Source of the DNA: an uncultured Rhizobiaceae group bacterium
GTDB taxonomy: Bacteria > Pseudomonadota > Alphaproteobacteria > Rhizobiales > Rhizobiaceae
NCBI GenBank assembly: GCA_947501445.1
Contig: CANMVS010000001.1
Span: forward strand, 434,001 to 498,000
Length of the DNA: 64,000 nucleotides
Reading direction: 5' to 3'
Position numbers and translations under genes: made by a program. Positions 43,741-52,985 of this stretch are shown piece after piece (the stretch's first letter is position 1; each line of letters opens with the position of its first letter). The notes below the pieces were generated by a model. It ran no database searches and was not told where the DNA came from. It was given only the letters and a program-made list of their open reading frames with translations.

Positions 43741-44829
43741 ATGAAAAGCATAGAAATCAAAGACCTCTCCCTTAGTTTTGGTGATCTGAAGGTTCTGGAA
43801 CAACTCAATCTGGACATTTTTGACGGCGAATTTCTGGTGCTGCTTGGTGCATCAGGCTGCGGCAAGTCCACTTTGCTCAACTGCATTGCCGGATTACTGG
43901 ACATCTCGGAGGGCCAGATTTTCATCAAGGGCAACAACGTTACCTGGAAAGAGCCCAAAGATCGCGACATCGGCATGGTTTTCCAATCCTATGCCCTTTA
44001 TCCGCAAATGAGCGTCTATGGAAATTTGTCATTCGGATTGAAAAATGCCGGCGTGCCAAAGGCGCAAATCGCTGAACGCGTTGCACGCGCTGCTGCGATC
44101 CTTCAGATCGAGCCATTACTCAAACGCAAGCCGTCCGAACTTTCCGGCGGCCAACGGCAACGTGTAGCAATTGGCCGCGCATTGGTACGCGAAGTGGACG
44201 TATTCCTTTTCGATGAACCGTTATCCAATCTGGATGCCAAACTGCGCGCCGAATTGCGGGTCGAGATCAAACGCCTGCACCAACGTTTGAACAATACAAT
44301 GATCTATGTAACGCATGATCAGATAGAGGCGCTCACCCTTGCAGACCGTATCGCCATCATGCTCGGAGGATCGGTCCAGCAGCTCGACACGCCCCATGCG
44401 ATCTACAATCATCCGGTCAACAAATATGTCGCTGGTTTCATCGGCTCCCCCGGTATGAATTTCATGAAAGGTGCCTTGAGCGGCGGTGATAATCCGCACT
44501 TTACGATCGATGGGCTCAACGTTGACCTGTCACGCTATGCATTTGGCGAACAGGGTGTGCAGCCGACAAACAGTGCGTGGCTCGGCATCAGGCCGGAACA
44601 TGTTCATGTGGGAAAAGAGGCGGACGGCCTGGCATTTACGCATGAAGTGGAGGTCGAGGTTGTTGAACCCATGGGAGCAGACACACTGGTGTGGAGCCAA
44701 TTGGCCAATCAGGAATTTAGGTTCCGCGTCGGCGGCCAGAAAACAGTTACGCCCGGCGAAAAACTAATAGTCGGCTTTGATCCGATCAGTGCCTCGGTCT
44801 TTGACGGGCACAGTGAACTCAGGCTCTAA
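43741..44829 (+). CDS. CUT1 sugar ABC transporter ATPase (UgpC/MsmK type)
   Basis: 362 residues: nucleotide-binding domain (1-235) with Walker A GASGCGKST, signature LSGGQRQRVAIGRALVR, Walker B VFLFDEPLSNLDAKLR and switch His in YVTHDQIEALTLADRI, then a C-terminal TOBE/MalK-type domain (about 240-360) with GIRPEHVHV. The additional domain may take part in regulation, as in MalK. It has a weak ribosome site and lies 5 bases after the permease stop. Confidence 0.95.
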   Translation: MKSIEIKDLSLSFGDLKVLEQLNLDIFDGEFLVLLGASGCGKSTLLNCIAGLLDISEGQIFIKGNNVTWKEPKDRDIGMVFQSYALYPQMSVYGNLSFGLKNAGVPKAQIAERVARAAAILQIEPLLKRKPSELSGGQRQRVAIGRALVREVDVFLFDEPLSNLDAKLRAELRVEIKRLHQRLNNTMIYVTHDQIEALTLADRIAIMLGGSVQQLDTPHAIYNHPVNKYVAGFIGSPGMNFMKGALSGGDNPHFTIDGLNVDLSRYAFGEQGVQPTNSAWLGIRPEHVHVGKEADGLAFTHEVEVEVVEPMGADTLVWSQLANQEFRFRVGGQKTVTPGEKLIVGFDPISASVFDGHSELRL

Positions 44830-44859
44830 TTTTTACACAAATTCTGGAATGGAACTGCA

Positions 44860-45624
44860 ATGGAATTTTCTTTTCAGCTCTACAGCGCACGCAATTTTTT
44901 GCCGTGGGAGCAGATACTAAAAACCGTATCGGACCTCGGTTACAGCCAGGTTGAGGGCTTTGGTGGTGTTTTTGAAGAACCAGACACATTCAGGGCTCAG
45001 TTGGATGCCGTTGGTTTGACCATGCCCTCAGGCCACTTCTCAATTGACGCGCTGGAAAAAGATTTTGACCGAGTCATCGAGCAATCAGAAAAACTCGGCA
45101 TCAACGCCATATACTGCCCGTTTCTTGAGGAAGGCAGTCGGCCGGAAGACTCTGCCGGATGGACAGTCTTTGCCAAACGGCTGGCCGCAATTAACACGGC
45201 GGTCAAGGCAACCGGACGCCGCTTTGGTTGGCACAATCACCATTTTGAGTTTCTTCCGCTGGCCGATGGTGCCCTGCCCCAGGACATTATCTTGCAGCAG
45301 GCACCGGACATTGACTGGGAAGCAGATATCGCCTGGATTATACGCGGCGGCGGCGATCCACTTGAGTGGATCGAACGCTATGGATCGCGCATCAGTGCGG
45401 TGCACGTAAAGGACATTGCCCCGACTGGCAGCTACGAAGACGAAGACGGTTGGGCCGATGTTGGTCACGGAATTGTCGCCTGGCGAAACATCATGCGTGC
45501 ATTGAAGGAAAACAGCACAGCGCTCTATTACGTCATGGAACATGACAACCCGAACGATTTTGAGCGCTTTGCAAAACGCTCCATCATAGCTGCGCGCTCA
45601 ATCCACGAGGTTCAAAATGCCTAA
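44860..45624 (+). CDS. Sugar phosphate isomerase/epimerase-like TIM-barrel enzyme
   Basis: 254 residues, AP-endonuclease-2/xylose-isomerase-like barrel. It starts MEFSFQLYSARNFLPWEQIL. Metal-site residues are suggested by GHFSID, FGWHNHHFEF (with the conserved HNH-E), DWEADIAWI, VHVKDIAP and the late VMEHDNP. Such barrels epimerise or isomerise free sugars, or act on 3-oxo-sugars, with a divalent metal. Its stop overlaps the following Gfo/Idh/MocA gene by 8 bases, which suggests consecutive steps. Confidence 0.88.
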   Translation: MEFSFQLYSARNFLPWEQILKTVSDLGYSQVEGFGGVFEEPDTFRAQLDAVGLTMPSGHFSIDALEKDFDRVIEQSEKLGINAIYCPFLEEGSRPEDSAGWTVFAKRLAAINTAVKATGRRFGWHNHHFEFLPLADGALPQDIILQQAPDIDWEADIAWIIRGGGDPLEWIERYGSRISAVHVKDIAPTGSYEDEDGWADVGHGIVAWRNIMRALKENSTALYYVMEHDNPNDFERFAKRSIIAARSIHEVQNA

Positions 45625-46750
45625 TTCACTTGGTGTTGGTATAATCGGCTGCGGCAATATTTCGGCCGCCTATATGAAACTGGCCCCGCTTTTTGCCGGG
45701 TTCGAAATTCTCGCCTGTGCAGATCTGAACGCCGAGGCGGCCGAAGCCCGGGCAAAAGAATTTGGCCTGCGTGCAGAAACCGTTGATGGTCTGCTGGGGG
45801 CAGACGACATCGACATTATTGTCAATCTGACAATTCCGGCAGCCCATTTTGGCGTATCAAAACAGATTTTGTCCGCCGGTAAACATGTCTACTCGGAAAA
45901 ACCATTTGTGCTTACAGTCGCCGAAGGGCGCGAGCTTGCAGCTTTGGCCAAGGCATCAGGATTGCGCATTGGTTCTGCACCCGATACGTTTCTGGGCGGT
46001 TCTCATCAGCTTGCCAGGCATCTCATTGATACAAATACACTGGGCAAAATCACCAGTGGAACCTGCCACATCCTCAGCCATGGCATGGAACATTGGCACC
46101 CGAACCCGGATTTTTTCTTTCAGCCGGGCGGCGGTCCGGTGCTTGATCTTGGCCCCTACTATATCTCCAATCTGGTGCAGTTGATTGGTCCGGTTAAACG
46201 GGTTGCTGCCCTGTCGGCGATACCGGCAAGTGAACGCACAATCACATCACAACCGCGCAGCGGTGAGAAAATAAAAGTCGAGACACCAACGACATTCCAC
46301 GCGCTGATGGAGTTTCATTCCGGTGCCACAATCACACTTGGTGCCAGTTGGGACGTCTGGAAACACGGCCATGCCCCCATGGAGCTCTACGGAGAAAAAG
46401 GGTCCATTTTTGTTCCGGATCCAAATTTCTTCAGTGGTGAAATCCGCCTTACCGAGGCCGATACATTTGTCTCGAGACTGCCTGACTGGGAACACCCCTT
46501 TGCTATAGCAAATGAGGAGCAGCCAGATGGGCCAGTGGCCAACTACCGTGCTTCGGGTCTGGCAGACATGGCACAATCAATTGTTGCGCAACGTCCGCAC
46601 CGCTGTTCTTTGGAACTTGCACTGCATGTCGTTGAGGTCATGACGTCAATACTGCAGTCCGGCGAAATCGGACATTTTATTGAACTGACCACCAGCTGTG
46701 AGCGTCCAGCCGCATTGGCACCCAAAGATGCGACCGCTTTGCTGGCATAA
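45617..46750 (+). CDS. Gfo/Idh/MocA-family oxidoreductase
   Basis: 377 residues. Rossmann N-domain (1-125) begins VGIIGCGNISAAYMKLAPLF, with SEKPFVLTVAEG carrying the EKP cofactor/active-site motif. The C-terminal alpha/beta domain contains GGPVLDLGPYYISNLVQLIG, in which the D and Y positions of the usual GGxxxDxGxH-Y site are present, though His is replaced by Tyr (DLGPYY). It should oxidise or reduce a sugar hydroxyl using NAD(P). Flanked by two TIM-barrel isomerases in a glucoside-type transporter operon, it would fit oxidation at C3 of a glycoside; this is inference. Confidence 0.9.
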   Translation: MPNSLGVGIIGCGNISAAYMKLAPLFAGFEILACADLNAEAAEARAKEFGLRAETVDGLLGADDIDIIVNLTIPAAHFGVSKQILSAGKHVYSEKPFVLTVAEGRELAALAKASGLRIGSAPDTFLGGSHQLARHLIDTNTLGKITSGTCHILSHGMEHWHPNPDFFFQPGGGPVLDLGPYYISNLVQLIGPVKRVAALSAIPASERTITSQPRSGEKIKVETPTTFHALMEFHSGATITLGASWDVWKHGHAPMELYGEKGSIFVPDPNFFSGEIRLTEADTFVSRLPDWEHPFAIANEEQPDGPVANYRASGLADMAQSIVAQRPHRCSLELALHVVEVMTSILQSGEIGHFIELTTSCERPAALAPKDATALLA

Positions 46751-46812
46751 TCAGCAAAAGAGAAATACGAGGCTGCAACGCGTAAAGCGACGTACCCGCA
46801 AGGAGATATTCC

Positions 46813-47868
46813 ATGGCAAAAAACATCAAAGGTCCGGGACTGTTTCTGGCGCAATTTGTCGGGGACGAGGCCCCCTTCAACTCACTTGCGTCCATCACGA
46901 AATGGGCAGCCTCGCTTGGCTATCGTGGCGTCCAGATTCCCACATGGGATGCACGTCTGTTTGACCTTGAAAAGGCGGCAACGTCGTCAGCCTATTGCGA
47001 TGAAATCAAGGGTATTTGCGCTCAGTCCGGTGTAGAAATTACCGAACTTGCCACACATCTGCAGGGTCAGTTGGTTGCAGTTCACCCTGCCTATGACAGT
47101 CAGTTCGACGCCTTTGCACCTGCTGCATTGCACGGCAACCCGGCGGCCCGCCAGCAGTGGGCCGTGGAACAGCTCAAATTTGCTGCCCAGGCATCTAGAA
47201 ATCTCGGACTGGATGTGTCTGTATCCTTCACCGGTGCCCTGGCATTTCCATATTTGTATCCATGGCCTCAGCGCCCTGCCGGTCTGATTGACGAAGCCTT
47301 TGTGGAACTCGCCAGACGGTGGAAACCAATTCTGGATACCTATGAGGACCACGGTGTCGATGTGGGCTATGAAATTCATCCGGGTGAAGACGTGTTCGAC
47401 GGCGTCACATTCGAGATGTTTCTCGCGCGCCTCGACAATCACCGCCGATGTACAATCAACTACGACCCGTCACACTTCCTGTTGCAACAGTTGAACTATC
47501 TGGAATTCATCGACATTTATCATGAACGCATCTCCGCCTATCACGTCAAGGATGCCGAATTCAATCCAACCGGTCGGCAGGGCGTGTATTCAGGTTATCA
47601 GGGTTGGACCGAGCGCGCAGGACGGTTCCGTTCTCTTGGTGATGGGCAGGTTGATTTCTCCGCGATATTTTCAAAACTCGCGCAGTATCATTACGACAGC
47701 TGGGCCGTGCTTGAATGGGAATGCTGCCTTAAACATCCCGAGCAGGGTGCAGCGGAAGGCGCTCCCTTTATCGCAGACCATATTATTCAGGTGACAGAAA
47801 AGGCTTTTGACGATTTTGCCGGTGGCACCACAGATCAGCAGCAAATTCGACGCATGCTCGGTCTCTAG
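46813..47868 (+). CDS. Second sugar phosphate isomerase/epimerase-like TIM-barrel enzyme
   Basis: 351 residues with AAGGAGATATTCC before the ATG. Barrel landmarks: LGYRGVQIPTWD, VSFTGALAFPYLYPWPQRP, VDVGYEIHPGEDVFDG (E, H), NYDPSHFLLQQLNYLEFI (D, H), YHVKDAEFNP (H, D) and AVLEWECC (E). The E/D/H/E metal set of xylose-isomerase-like enzymes is complete. It resembles the larger isomerases found beside Gfo/Idh/MocA dehydrogenases. Last gene of the operon; the following intergenic region has no clear terminator. Confidence 0.88.
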   Translation: MAKNIKGPGLFLAQFVGDEAPFNSLASITKWAASLGYRGVQIPTWDARLFDLEKAATSSAYCDEIKGICAQSGVEITELATHLQGQLVAVHPAYDSQFDAFAPAALHGNPAARQQWAVEQLKFAAQASRNLGLDVSVSFTGALAFPYLYPWPQRPAGLIDEAFVELARRWKPILDTYEDHGVDVGYEIHPGEDVFDGVTFEMFLARLDNHRRCTINYDPSHFLLQQLNYLEFIDIYHERISAYHVKDAEFNPTGRQGVYSGYQGWTERAGRFRSLGDGQVDFSAIFSKLAQYHYDSWAVLEWECCLKHPEQGAAEGAPFIADHIIQVTEKAFDDFAGGTTDQQQIRRMLGL

Positions 47869-48360
47869 CACTCTGCCGACACATTGGAGCGCCAACTGGT
47901 CGAACGCGTAACTGCCTGGGTTGGCCTGACACGCTGCAAAGTCCATGCAAGTGCCGGAATGACCGCCATTGCAGCCTTTTGCTTTACAAACTGAGATATA
48001 GAGGAAGACACACAGGCAAGATGGATCGAGATTTTCAAACGGGTAACAGACACTGGGCACACTGGGTTAATTAGTACGGGAAGCAGCCGAAATCAGGTCA
48101 AAGTCTTTCGTCACCTATTCCGCCAAAAAGCCACAGGCCAGCGTAATGGAACTGTGGATAGAGATGCCTTCGCACTGACCGGGTCCACCAGACAATTCAT
48201 CAAGAATCACGAGGGGTTAACGCATTTTGCAGCAGTTGACCAGCAACCATTAGTTCGCTGCCTATGAATTTTGTTACAACCTGTGCTATGGTGCGACAAA
48301 TAGTCTGAAAATACCGCTATTCACGGCAATGCCAAAATTCACGGCCGGGGGGAATGGGAG
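47869..48360. other. 492-base stretch between sugar operon and oxidase operon
   Basis: No gene supported. A 41-codon plus-strand frame directly after the isomerase stop has no start or known similarity and may be decayed coding sequence. The promoter of the oxidase operon must lie here or close by, but no -35/-10 pair of good spacing was found. GGGGGG at 48348-48353 is the ribosome site of the next gene. Confidence 0.5.
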
Positions 48361-49188
48361 ATGACGATAGCACTTGTGCTGATTCTCGTTGTTGTAGGCT
48401 CAATAGTGTTCCACCTTTTCAGTCCATGGTGGTGGACACCAATTGCCTCAAACTGGAACTATATCGACCAGACATTGATTATTACGTTCTGGATCACAGG
48501 CGTGGTTTTTGCTGCCGTAATCTTATTCATGGCCTATTGTATTTTCCGCTTCCGCCACAAGGAAGGCCGCAAAGCTGCTTATGAGCCGGAAAACAGTCGA
48601 TTGGAATGGTGGCTAACTGTTGTCACCGGAATTGGTGTTGCTGCCATGCTGGCACCCGGCCTGTATGTCTGGGGCCAGTTCATTACAGTACCCGACGAAG
48701 CAACTGAAATCGAAGTCCTTGGCCAGCAATGGCAGTGGAACTTCCGGTTGCCGGGTGCAGACGGTCAATTGGGCACATCTGACAACAGGCTTATCGACTC
48801 CGAAAACCCGATTGGTATCAATCCTGGTAATCCACTGGGGCAGGACGATGTGGTGATCGAGGCGGATGACCTGCATCTGCCGGTCGGCAAACCTGTTAAG
48901 ATGCTGCTGCGGTCTGCCGATGTACTGCATGACTTCTATGTGCCTGAATTTCGGGCGAAAATGGATATGGTACCTGGCATGGTGACCTATTTCTGGTTCA
49001 CGCCCACCCGCACCGGCACGTTTGAAATCCTGTGCGCGGAATTATGCGGTACGGGGCACGCGTTCATGCGTGGATTTGTCATCGTTGATACGCAGGAAGA
49101 TTATGATGCCTGGTTACAGGAACAGTCGACATTTGCGCAGCTGTCCACACCAACAAAATTAAGTGCCGTGGATGATACCCGACCGTAA
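48361..49188 (+). CDS. coxM: Cytochrome c oxidase subunit II, CoxM-like
   Basis: 275 residues. An extra hydrophobic segment at the very N-terminus (about 3-20) precedes the usual two (about 40-62 and 84-104). The cupredoxin domain has the aromatic electron-entry patch QQWQWNF and a complete CuA site: His in VLHDFYVPEF, then CAELCGTGHAFM with both Cys, Glu, His and Met. An insert between WQWNF and the CuA domain (LGTSDNRLIDSENPIG and following, about 138-163) marks the CoxM subgroup. It takes electrons from cytochrome c. First gene of the coxMNOP-type operon. Confidence 0.92.
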   Translation: MTIALVLILVVVGSIVFHLFSPWWWTPIASNWNYIDQTLIITFWITGVVFAAVILFMAYCIFRFRHKEGRKAAYEPENSRLEWWLTVVTGIGVAAMLAPGLYVWGQFITVPDEATEIEVLGQQWQWNFRLPGADGQLGTSDNRLIDSENPIGINPGNPLGQDDVVIEADDLHLPVGKPVKMLLRSADVLHDFYVPEFRAKMDMVPGMVTYFWFTPTRTGTFEILCAELCGTGHAFMRGFVIVDTQEDYDAWLQEQSTFAQLSTPTKLSAVDDTRP

Positions 49189-49268
49189 CAGGTCACAATA
49201 ACGCTGCGCGTTTTGCAATTGGTGGGGAAGTATCAGGTCATCCTCACCGGAGAGGAAGGATGGTCAAT

Positions 49269-51041
49269 ATGGTAGATGCCTCACCTCAGGTCGCTGAAAA
49301 TATTTCGGCGGCAGAAGTTCCTGAAGTGGAGCTTTATCATCCCAAGAGCTACTGGACCAAATACATATTCTCGCAGGATGCCAAAGTCATCGCCATTCAG
49401 TATTCCGGTACTGCAATTGCCATCGGGCTTGTGGCTCTTGTACTTTCCTGGCTCATTCGGCTCCAGCTTGGGTTTCCGGGCACCTTCGATTTCATCACCC
49501 CCGAGGCCTATTATCAGTTCATAACCATGCATGGCATGATCATGGTGGTCTATCTGCTCACGGCGCTGTTTCTTGGCGGATTTGGCAACTATCTCATCCC
49601 CTTGATGGTTGGTGCCAGGGACATGGTTTTCCCTTACGCCAATATGCTGAGCTTCTGGATATACCTTCTTGCCGTTCTGGTTCTTGTCGTCAGTTTCTTT
49701 GCTCCAGGTGGTCCAACCGGTGCCGGATGGACGCTTTATCCGCCTCAGGCCATAATGTCCGGTACACCCGGTGGCCAGCAGATGGGCATCATATTGATGC
49801 TGGTATCGCTGATTTTATTCATCATTGGCTTCACCATGGGCGGGCTGAACTATGTGGTAACGGTGTTGCAGGGCCGAACCCGCGGCATGACGCTCATGCG
49901 TATGCCACTGACTGTGTGGGGCATTTTCACCGCAACGGTCATGGCATTGTTGGCATTTCCGGCCCTGATTGTCGCCGCCGTCATGATGCTGTTTGACCGT
50001 CTTTTATCGACAAGTTTCTTCATGCCTGCTTTGGTGGAATTTGGTGAACAGCTTGAATATGGAGGTGGAAGCCCAATCCTGTTTCAGCACCTGTTCTGGT
50101 TCTTTGGGCATCCGGAAGTGTACATTGTCGCCCTGCCCGCATTTGGCATTGTCTCGGACCTCATCAGTACCCATGCCCGTAAGAATATATTCGGCTACCG
50201 CATGATGGTTTGGGCCATTGTCGGCATTGGAGCGATGAGCTTCATCGTCTGGGCACACCATATGTATGTCAGTGGCATGGATCCCTACTTTGGCTTTTTC
50301 TTCGCGACCACAACTTTGATCATTGCCGTGCCGACAGCCATCAAGGTATATAATTGGGTGCTGACGCTATGGCGCGGTGATATTCATCTGAATGTTCCGA
50401 TGCTGTTTGCCATTGGATTTATTGTTACCTTTGTGAATGGCGGTCTGACCGGTCTGTTTTTGGGCAACGTCGTCGTGGATGTACCATTGTCAGATACGAT
50501 GTTTGTTGTCGCCCATTTTCATATGGTTATGGGTGTTGCGCCAATCATGGTCATAATGGGTGCCATTTATCACTGGTACCCCAAAGTTACCGGCCGCATG
50601 ACAATTGACTGGATGGGGCGTTTCCATTTCTGGGTTACATTCGTGGGTTCCTATCTGATCTTTTTTCCGATGCACTACGTTGGACTTGTTGGTGTCCCAC
50701 GCAGATATCCGGAGCTAGGGGACGCAACGTTTGTGACGGATTCCCTACACACACTTAATGCTTTCATTTCTGTTGCAGCCCTCATTGTGGGTTTTGCGCA
50801 ACTGGTCTTTCTGTTCAATTTGTTCTGGAGCCTGCGTCACGGAAAAGAAGCCGGTGGTAATCCATGGCGTGCAACAACGCTGGAGTGGCAAACATCGGAA
50901 ACACCACCAATCCACGGCAACTTTGGCAAGGAATTGCCCATTGTTTACCGTTGGTCCTATGATTACAGCGTTCCCGGGGCTCCGGAAGATTTCATTGCGC
51001 AAAATGACCCCGGCCCAACGAAAGAAGAGGCGGCGCGATGA
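49269..51041 (+). CDS. coxN: Cytochrome c oxidase subunit I, CoxN-like
   Basis: 590 residues from ATG 49269; the ATG at 49260 directly abuts the ribosome site AGGAAGG, which is too close. Twelve membrane segments. Haem a His in ITMHGMIMV and VVAHFHMVMG, CuB ligands in WFFGHPEVYI (with the cross-linked Tyr) and WAHHMYVSGM. The D-channel block GGFGNYLIPLMVGARD and the Glu of HPEVY are present, so it is an A-type proton-pumping oxidase. It reduces oxygen to water in the inner membrane. Its stop overlaps coxO (ATGA). Confidence 0.95.
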   Translation: MVDASPQVAENISAAEVPEVELYHPKSYWTKYIFSQDAKVIAIQYSGTAIAIGLVALVLSWLIRLQLGFPGTFDFITPEAYYQFITMHGMIMVVYLLTALFLGGFGNYLIPLMVGARDMVFPYANMLSFWIYLLAVLVLVVSFFAPGGPTGAGWTLYPPQAIMSGTPGGQQMGIILMLVSLILFIIGFTMGGLNYVVTVLQGRTRGMTLMRMPLTVWGIFTATVMALLAFPALIVAAVMMLFDRLLSTSFFMPALVEFGEQLEYGGGSPILFQHLFWFFGHPEVYIVALPAFGIVSDLISTHARKNIFGYRMMVWAIVGIGAMSFIVWAHHMYVSGMDPYFGFFFATTTLIIAVPTAIKVYNWVLTLWRGDIHLNVPMLFAIGFIVTFVNGGLTGLFLGNVVVDVPLSDTMFVVAHFHMVMGVAPIMVIMGAIYHWYPKVTGRMTIDWMGRFHFWVTFVGSYLIFFPMHYVGLVGVPRRYPELGDATFVTDSLHTLNAFISVAALIVGFAQLVFLFNLFWSLRHGKEAGGNPWRATTLEWQTSETPPIHGNFGKELPIVYRWSYDYSVPGAPEDFIAQNDPGPTKEEAAR

Positions 51042-51748
51042 TCGCTGTCCTGATATTTCTTGCAATCGTTTTTTCCATTGGCGGCTGGTGGCTGTCTCGG
51101 CAACGCCTAATGTCAAAACCCTGGCTGGAGCCGGGTTTTGCCGGCGTGGCACCGGGAACCGAGGCCATCAATCTACCCGCCAACAAGGTAGGCCTGGGTG
51201 TATTTCTTGCCGTGGTCGGTGCGCTTTTCGCGCTGTTTATCAGCGCCTATTTCATGCGTACAGAGCTGCCCGATTGGCGCAATATACCCATGCCCCGCAT
51301 CATCTGGTTGAACACGGGTCTACTCGTGCTCGCCAGCGCAGCCCTCCACTGTGCCGTTGTTGCCGTTCGCGCAAAACAGCTGAGAGCCCTGAAACTTGAT
51401 CTTTTGGCCTGTATCGCGACAACGCTGATGTTTCTGTTTGGTCAGGGTATGGCCTGGGAAACACTGACCGCCGAGGGCTATTTCGCCACATCCAGCCCCG
51501 CATATAGTTTCTTTTTGATGCTCACCGGTGTTCACGGCATTCATATTATTGGTGGTTTGTTTGTGCTGACACGCACAACACGTCACGCATGGACCCAGAC
51601 CAACAATGCTGCATTGCGTGCCAGCACTGAACTTTGCGCGACCTATTGGCATTTCATGTTGCTCGTCTGGTGTGTCGTTGTGGTCGTACTGGCAGGCTGG
51701 GCGAATGATTTTGTCGACATATGCAGACAATTGCTGCCGTTGGGATGA
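51038..51748 (+). CDS. coxO: Cytochrome c oxidase subunit III-like protein, CoxO-like
   Basis: 236 residues, six to seven hydrophobic segments. Subunit III features: FISAYFMRTELPDW, FGQGMAWETLTAEG, FFLMLTGVHGIHIIGGLFVL and YWHFMLLVWCVVVVVL, whose YWHFxxLVW matches the family. The operon encodes a second subunit III-like protein, as in coxMNOP of Bradyrhizobium. Why two are needed is unknown. Confidence 0.88.
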   Translation: MIAVLIFLAIVFSIGGWWLSRQRLMSKPWLEPGFAGVAPGTEAINLPANKVGLGVFLAVVGALFALFISAYFMRTELPDWRNIPMPRIIWLNTGLLVLASAALHCAVVAVRAKQLRALKLDLLACIATTLMFLFGQGMAWETLTAEGYFATSSPAYSFFLMLTGVHGIHIIGGLFVLTRTTRHAWTQTNNAALRASTELCATYWHFMLLVWCVVVVVLAGWANDFVDICRQLLPLG

Positions 51749-51793
51749 AACGGGAACCACGATCCACGCGGTTATTTGAGGAAAGGTTGAGAC

Positions 51794-52516
51794 ATGGCAC
51801 AAACCTCTGACCAAGTGAGCGCCGCCGCACCAAAACGTCCGGGCGGCTGGCTGGGTATGGTCGCTGATTGGTCATCCGATCAACGTTCATTCAAGGGTGT
51901 GTCCTGGGGCAAGGCAATGATGTGGATATTCCTTGTCAGCGATACATTCGTGTTCGGCTGTTTCCTGCTGTCCTATATGACAGCGCGCATGTCCACGACC
52001 GTCCCCTGGCCAAACGCAAGCAAGGTGTTTGGCCTCCACATTGGCGGGGCTGACATACCGCTTATTCTCATCGCCATCATGACATTCGTACTGATATCCA
52101 GCAGCGGTTCCATGGCCCTTGCAGTCAATTACGCCTATCGTAAAAACCGCCAGGCGACAGCGCTTCTGCTGATCGTCACTGCATTGCTTGGCGCAGCCTT
52201 CGTCGGCATGCAGGCATTCGAGTGGACAAAACTCATTTCCGAGGGCGTCAGGCCCTGGGGCAATCCCTGGGGCGCACCGCAATTTGGTGCCAGCTTTTTC
52301 ATGATTACCGGGTTTCACGGAACACATGTGACCTTCGGCGTCATCTTTCTATTGATTGTCGCCCGCAAGGTCTGGCGCGGTGACTATGATGACGGGCGCC
52401 GCGGGTTTTTCACCAGTCGGCGCGGTCACTATGAAAGCGTCGAGATTATGGGCCTGTATTGGCATTTCGTCGATCTGGTCTGGGTATTCATCTTTGCATT
52501 CTTCTATTTGTGGTGA
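51794..52516 (+). CDS. coxP: Cytochrome c oxidase subunit III, CoxP-like
   Basis: 240 residues, with GAGGAAAGG upstream. Blocks: SDTFVFGCFLLSYMTARM, FEWTKLISEGVRPWGNPWGA, FFMITGFHGTHVTFGVIFLL and the hallmark YWHFVDLVWVFIFAFFYLW. Subunit III stabilises proton uptake by subunit I. The start is far closer to the conventional subunit III than is CoxO. Confidence 0.92.
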   Translation: MAQTSDQVSAAAPKRPGGWLGMVADWSSDQRSFKGVSWGKAMMWIFLVSDTFVFGCFLLSYMTARMSTTVPWPNASKVFGLHIGGADIPLILIAIMTFVLISSSGSMALAVNYAYRKNRQATALLLIVTALLGAAFVGMQAFEWTKLISEGVRPWGNPWGAPQFGASFFMITGFHGTHVTFGVIFLLIVARKVWRGDYDDGRRGFFTSRRGHYESVEIMGLYWHFVDLVWVFIFAFFYLW

Positions 52517-52525
52517 GGAAAGACC

Positions 52526-52900
52526 ATGGAAAACACACAGGCTCAGACAGGTGGCGGCGCAGGTACCGTGACAGCACCTGCAGCGCATGATGAAGTTCAA
52601 CATCATCCACTCAAAGTCTATTTCACGGTCTGGATCTGGCTGTTCATTCTCAGTGCAGCCTCCTACTATGTCGACTATTCAGGTGTTCAGGGCTATCTCA
52701 GATGGACTTTGATCCTGATCTTCATGATGCTGAAGGCCGGTCTCATCGTTGCCATTTTCATGCACATCGCCTGGGAACGACTGGCTTTGACATACGCCAT
52801 CATTTTACCACCCATTGCGATCCTCGCCTTTGTGGCAATTATGGCCATCGAGTCCAACTACACACTCTTTACCCGATTGCTCTATTTTACCAATGGTTGA
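52526..52900 (+). CDS. Bacterial cytochrome c oxidase subunit IV-like protein
   Basis: 124 residues with three hydrophobic segments, the length and topology of prokaryotic COX subunit IV (COX4_pro). It begins with an Ala/Thr/Gly-rich tail of about 25 residues, then HHPLKVYFTVWIWLFILSAA, LRWTLILIFMMLKAGLIVAI and FMHIAWE. GAGGAAAGACC precedes the ATG. Last gene of the operon; a terminator follows. Confidence 0.85.
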   Translation: MENTQAQTGGGAGTVTAPAAHDEVQHHPLKVYFTVWIWLFILSAASYYVDYSGVQGYLRWTLILIFMMLKAGLIVAIFMHIAWERLALTYAIILPPIAILAFVAIMAIESNYTLFTRLLYFTNG

Positions 52901-52921
52901 AACCTGAACCGATCTAAAGAA

Positions 52922-52941
52922 ACGGCCCCTAATGGGGCCGT
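52922..52941 (+). terminator. Stem-loop terminator of the oxidase operon
   Basis: ACGGCCCC and GGGGCCGT form a perfect 8-bp GC-rich stem with a TAAT loop. The T-rich tail is short on this strand, so it may serve both convergent genes. Confidence 0.8.
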
Positions 52942-52985
52942 ATTCACTTGTGCATATGCCTTACAAAGGCCTGGAACGATGATGA

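Noticed and set aside
47870-47995. 41-codon plus-strand frame after the second isomerase gene
   Set aside because: Composition looks coding-like, but it lacks a start and no relative was recognised; mentioned only in the gap entry.
48271-48292. TTGTTA/TATGGT as a promoter for the oxidase operon
   Set aside because: Only 10 bases separate the boxes, too short for sigma-70.
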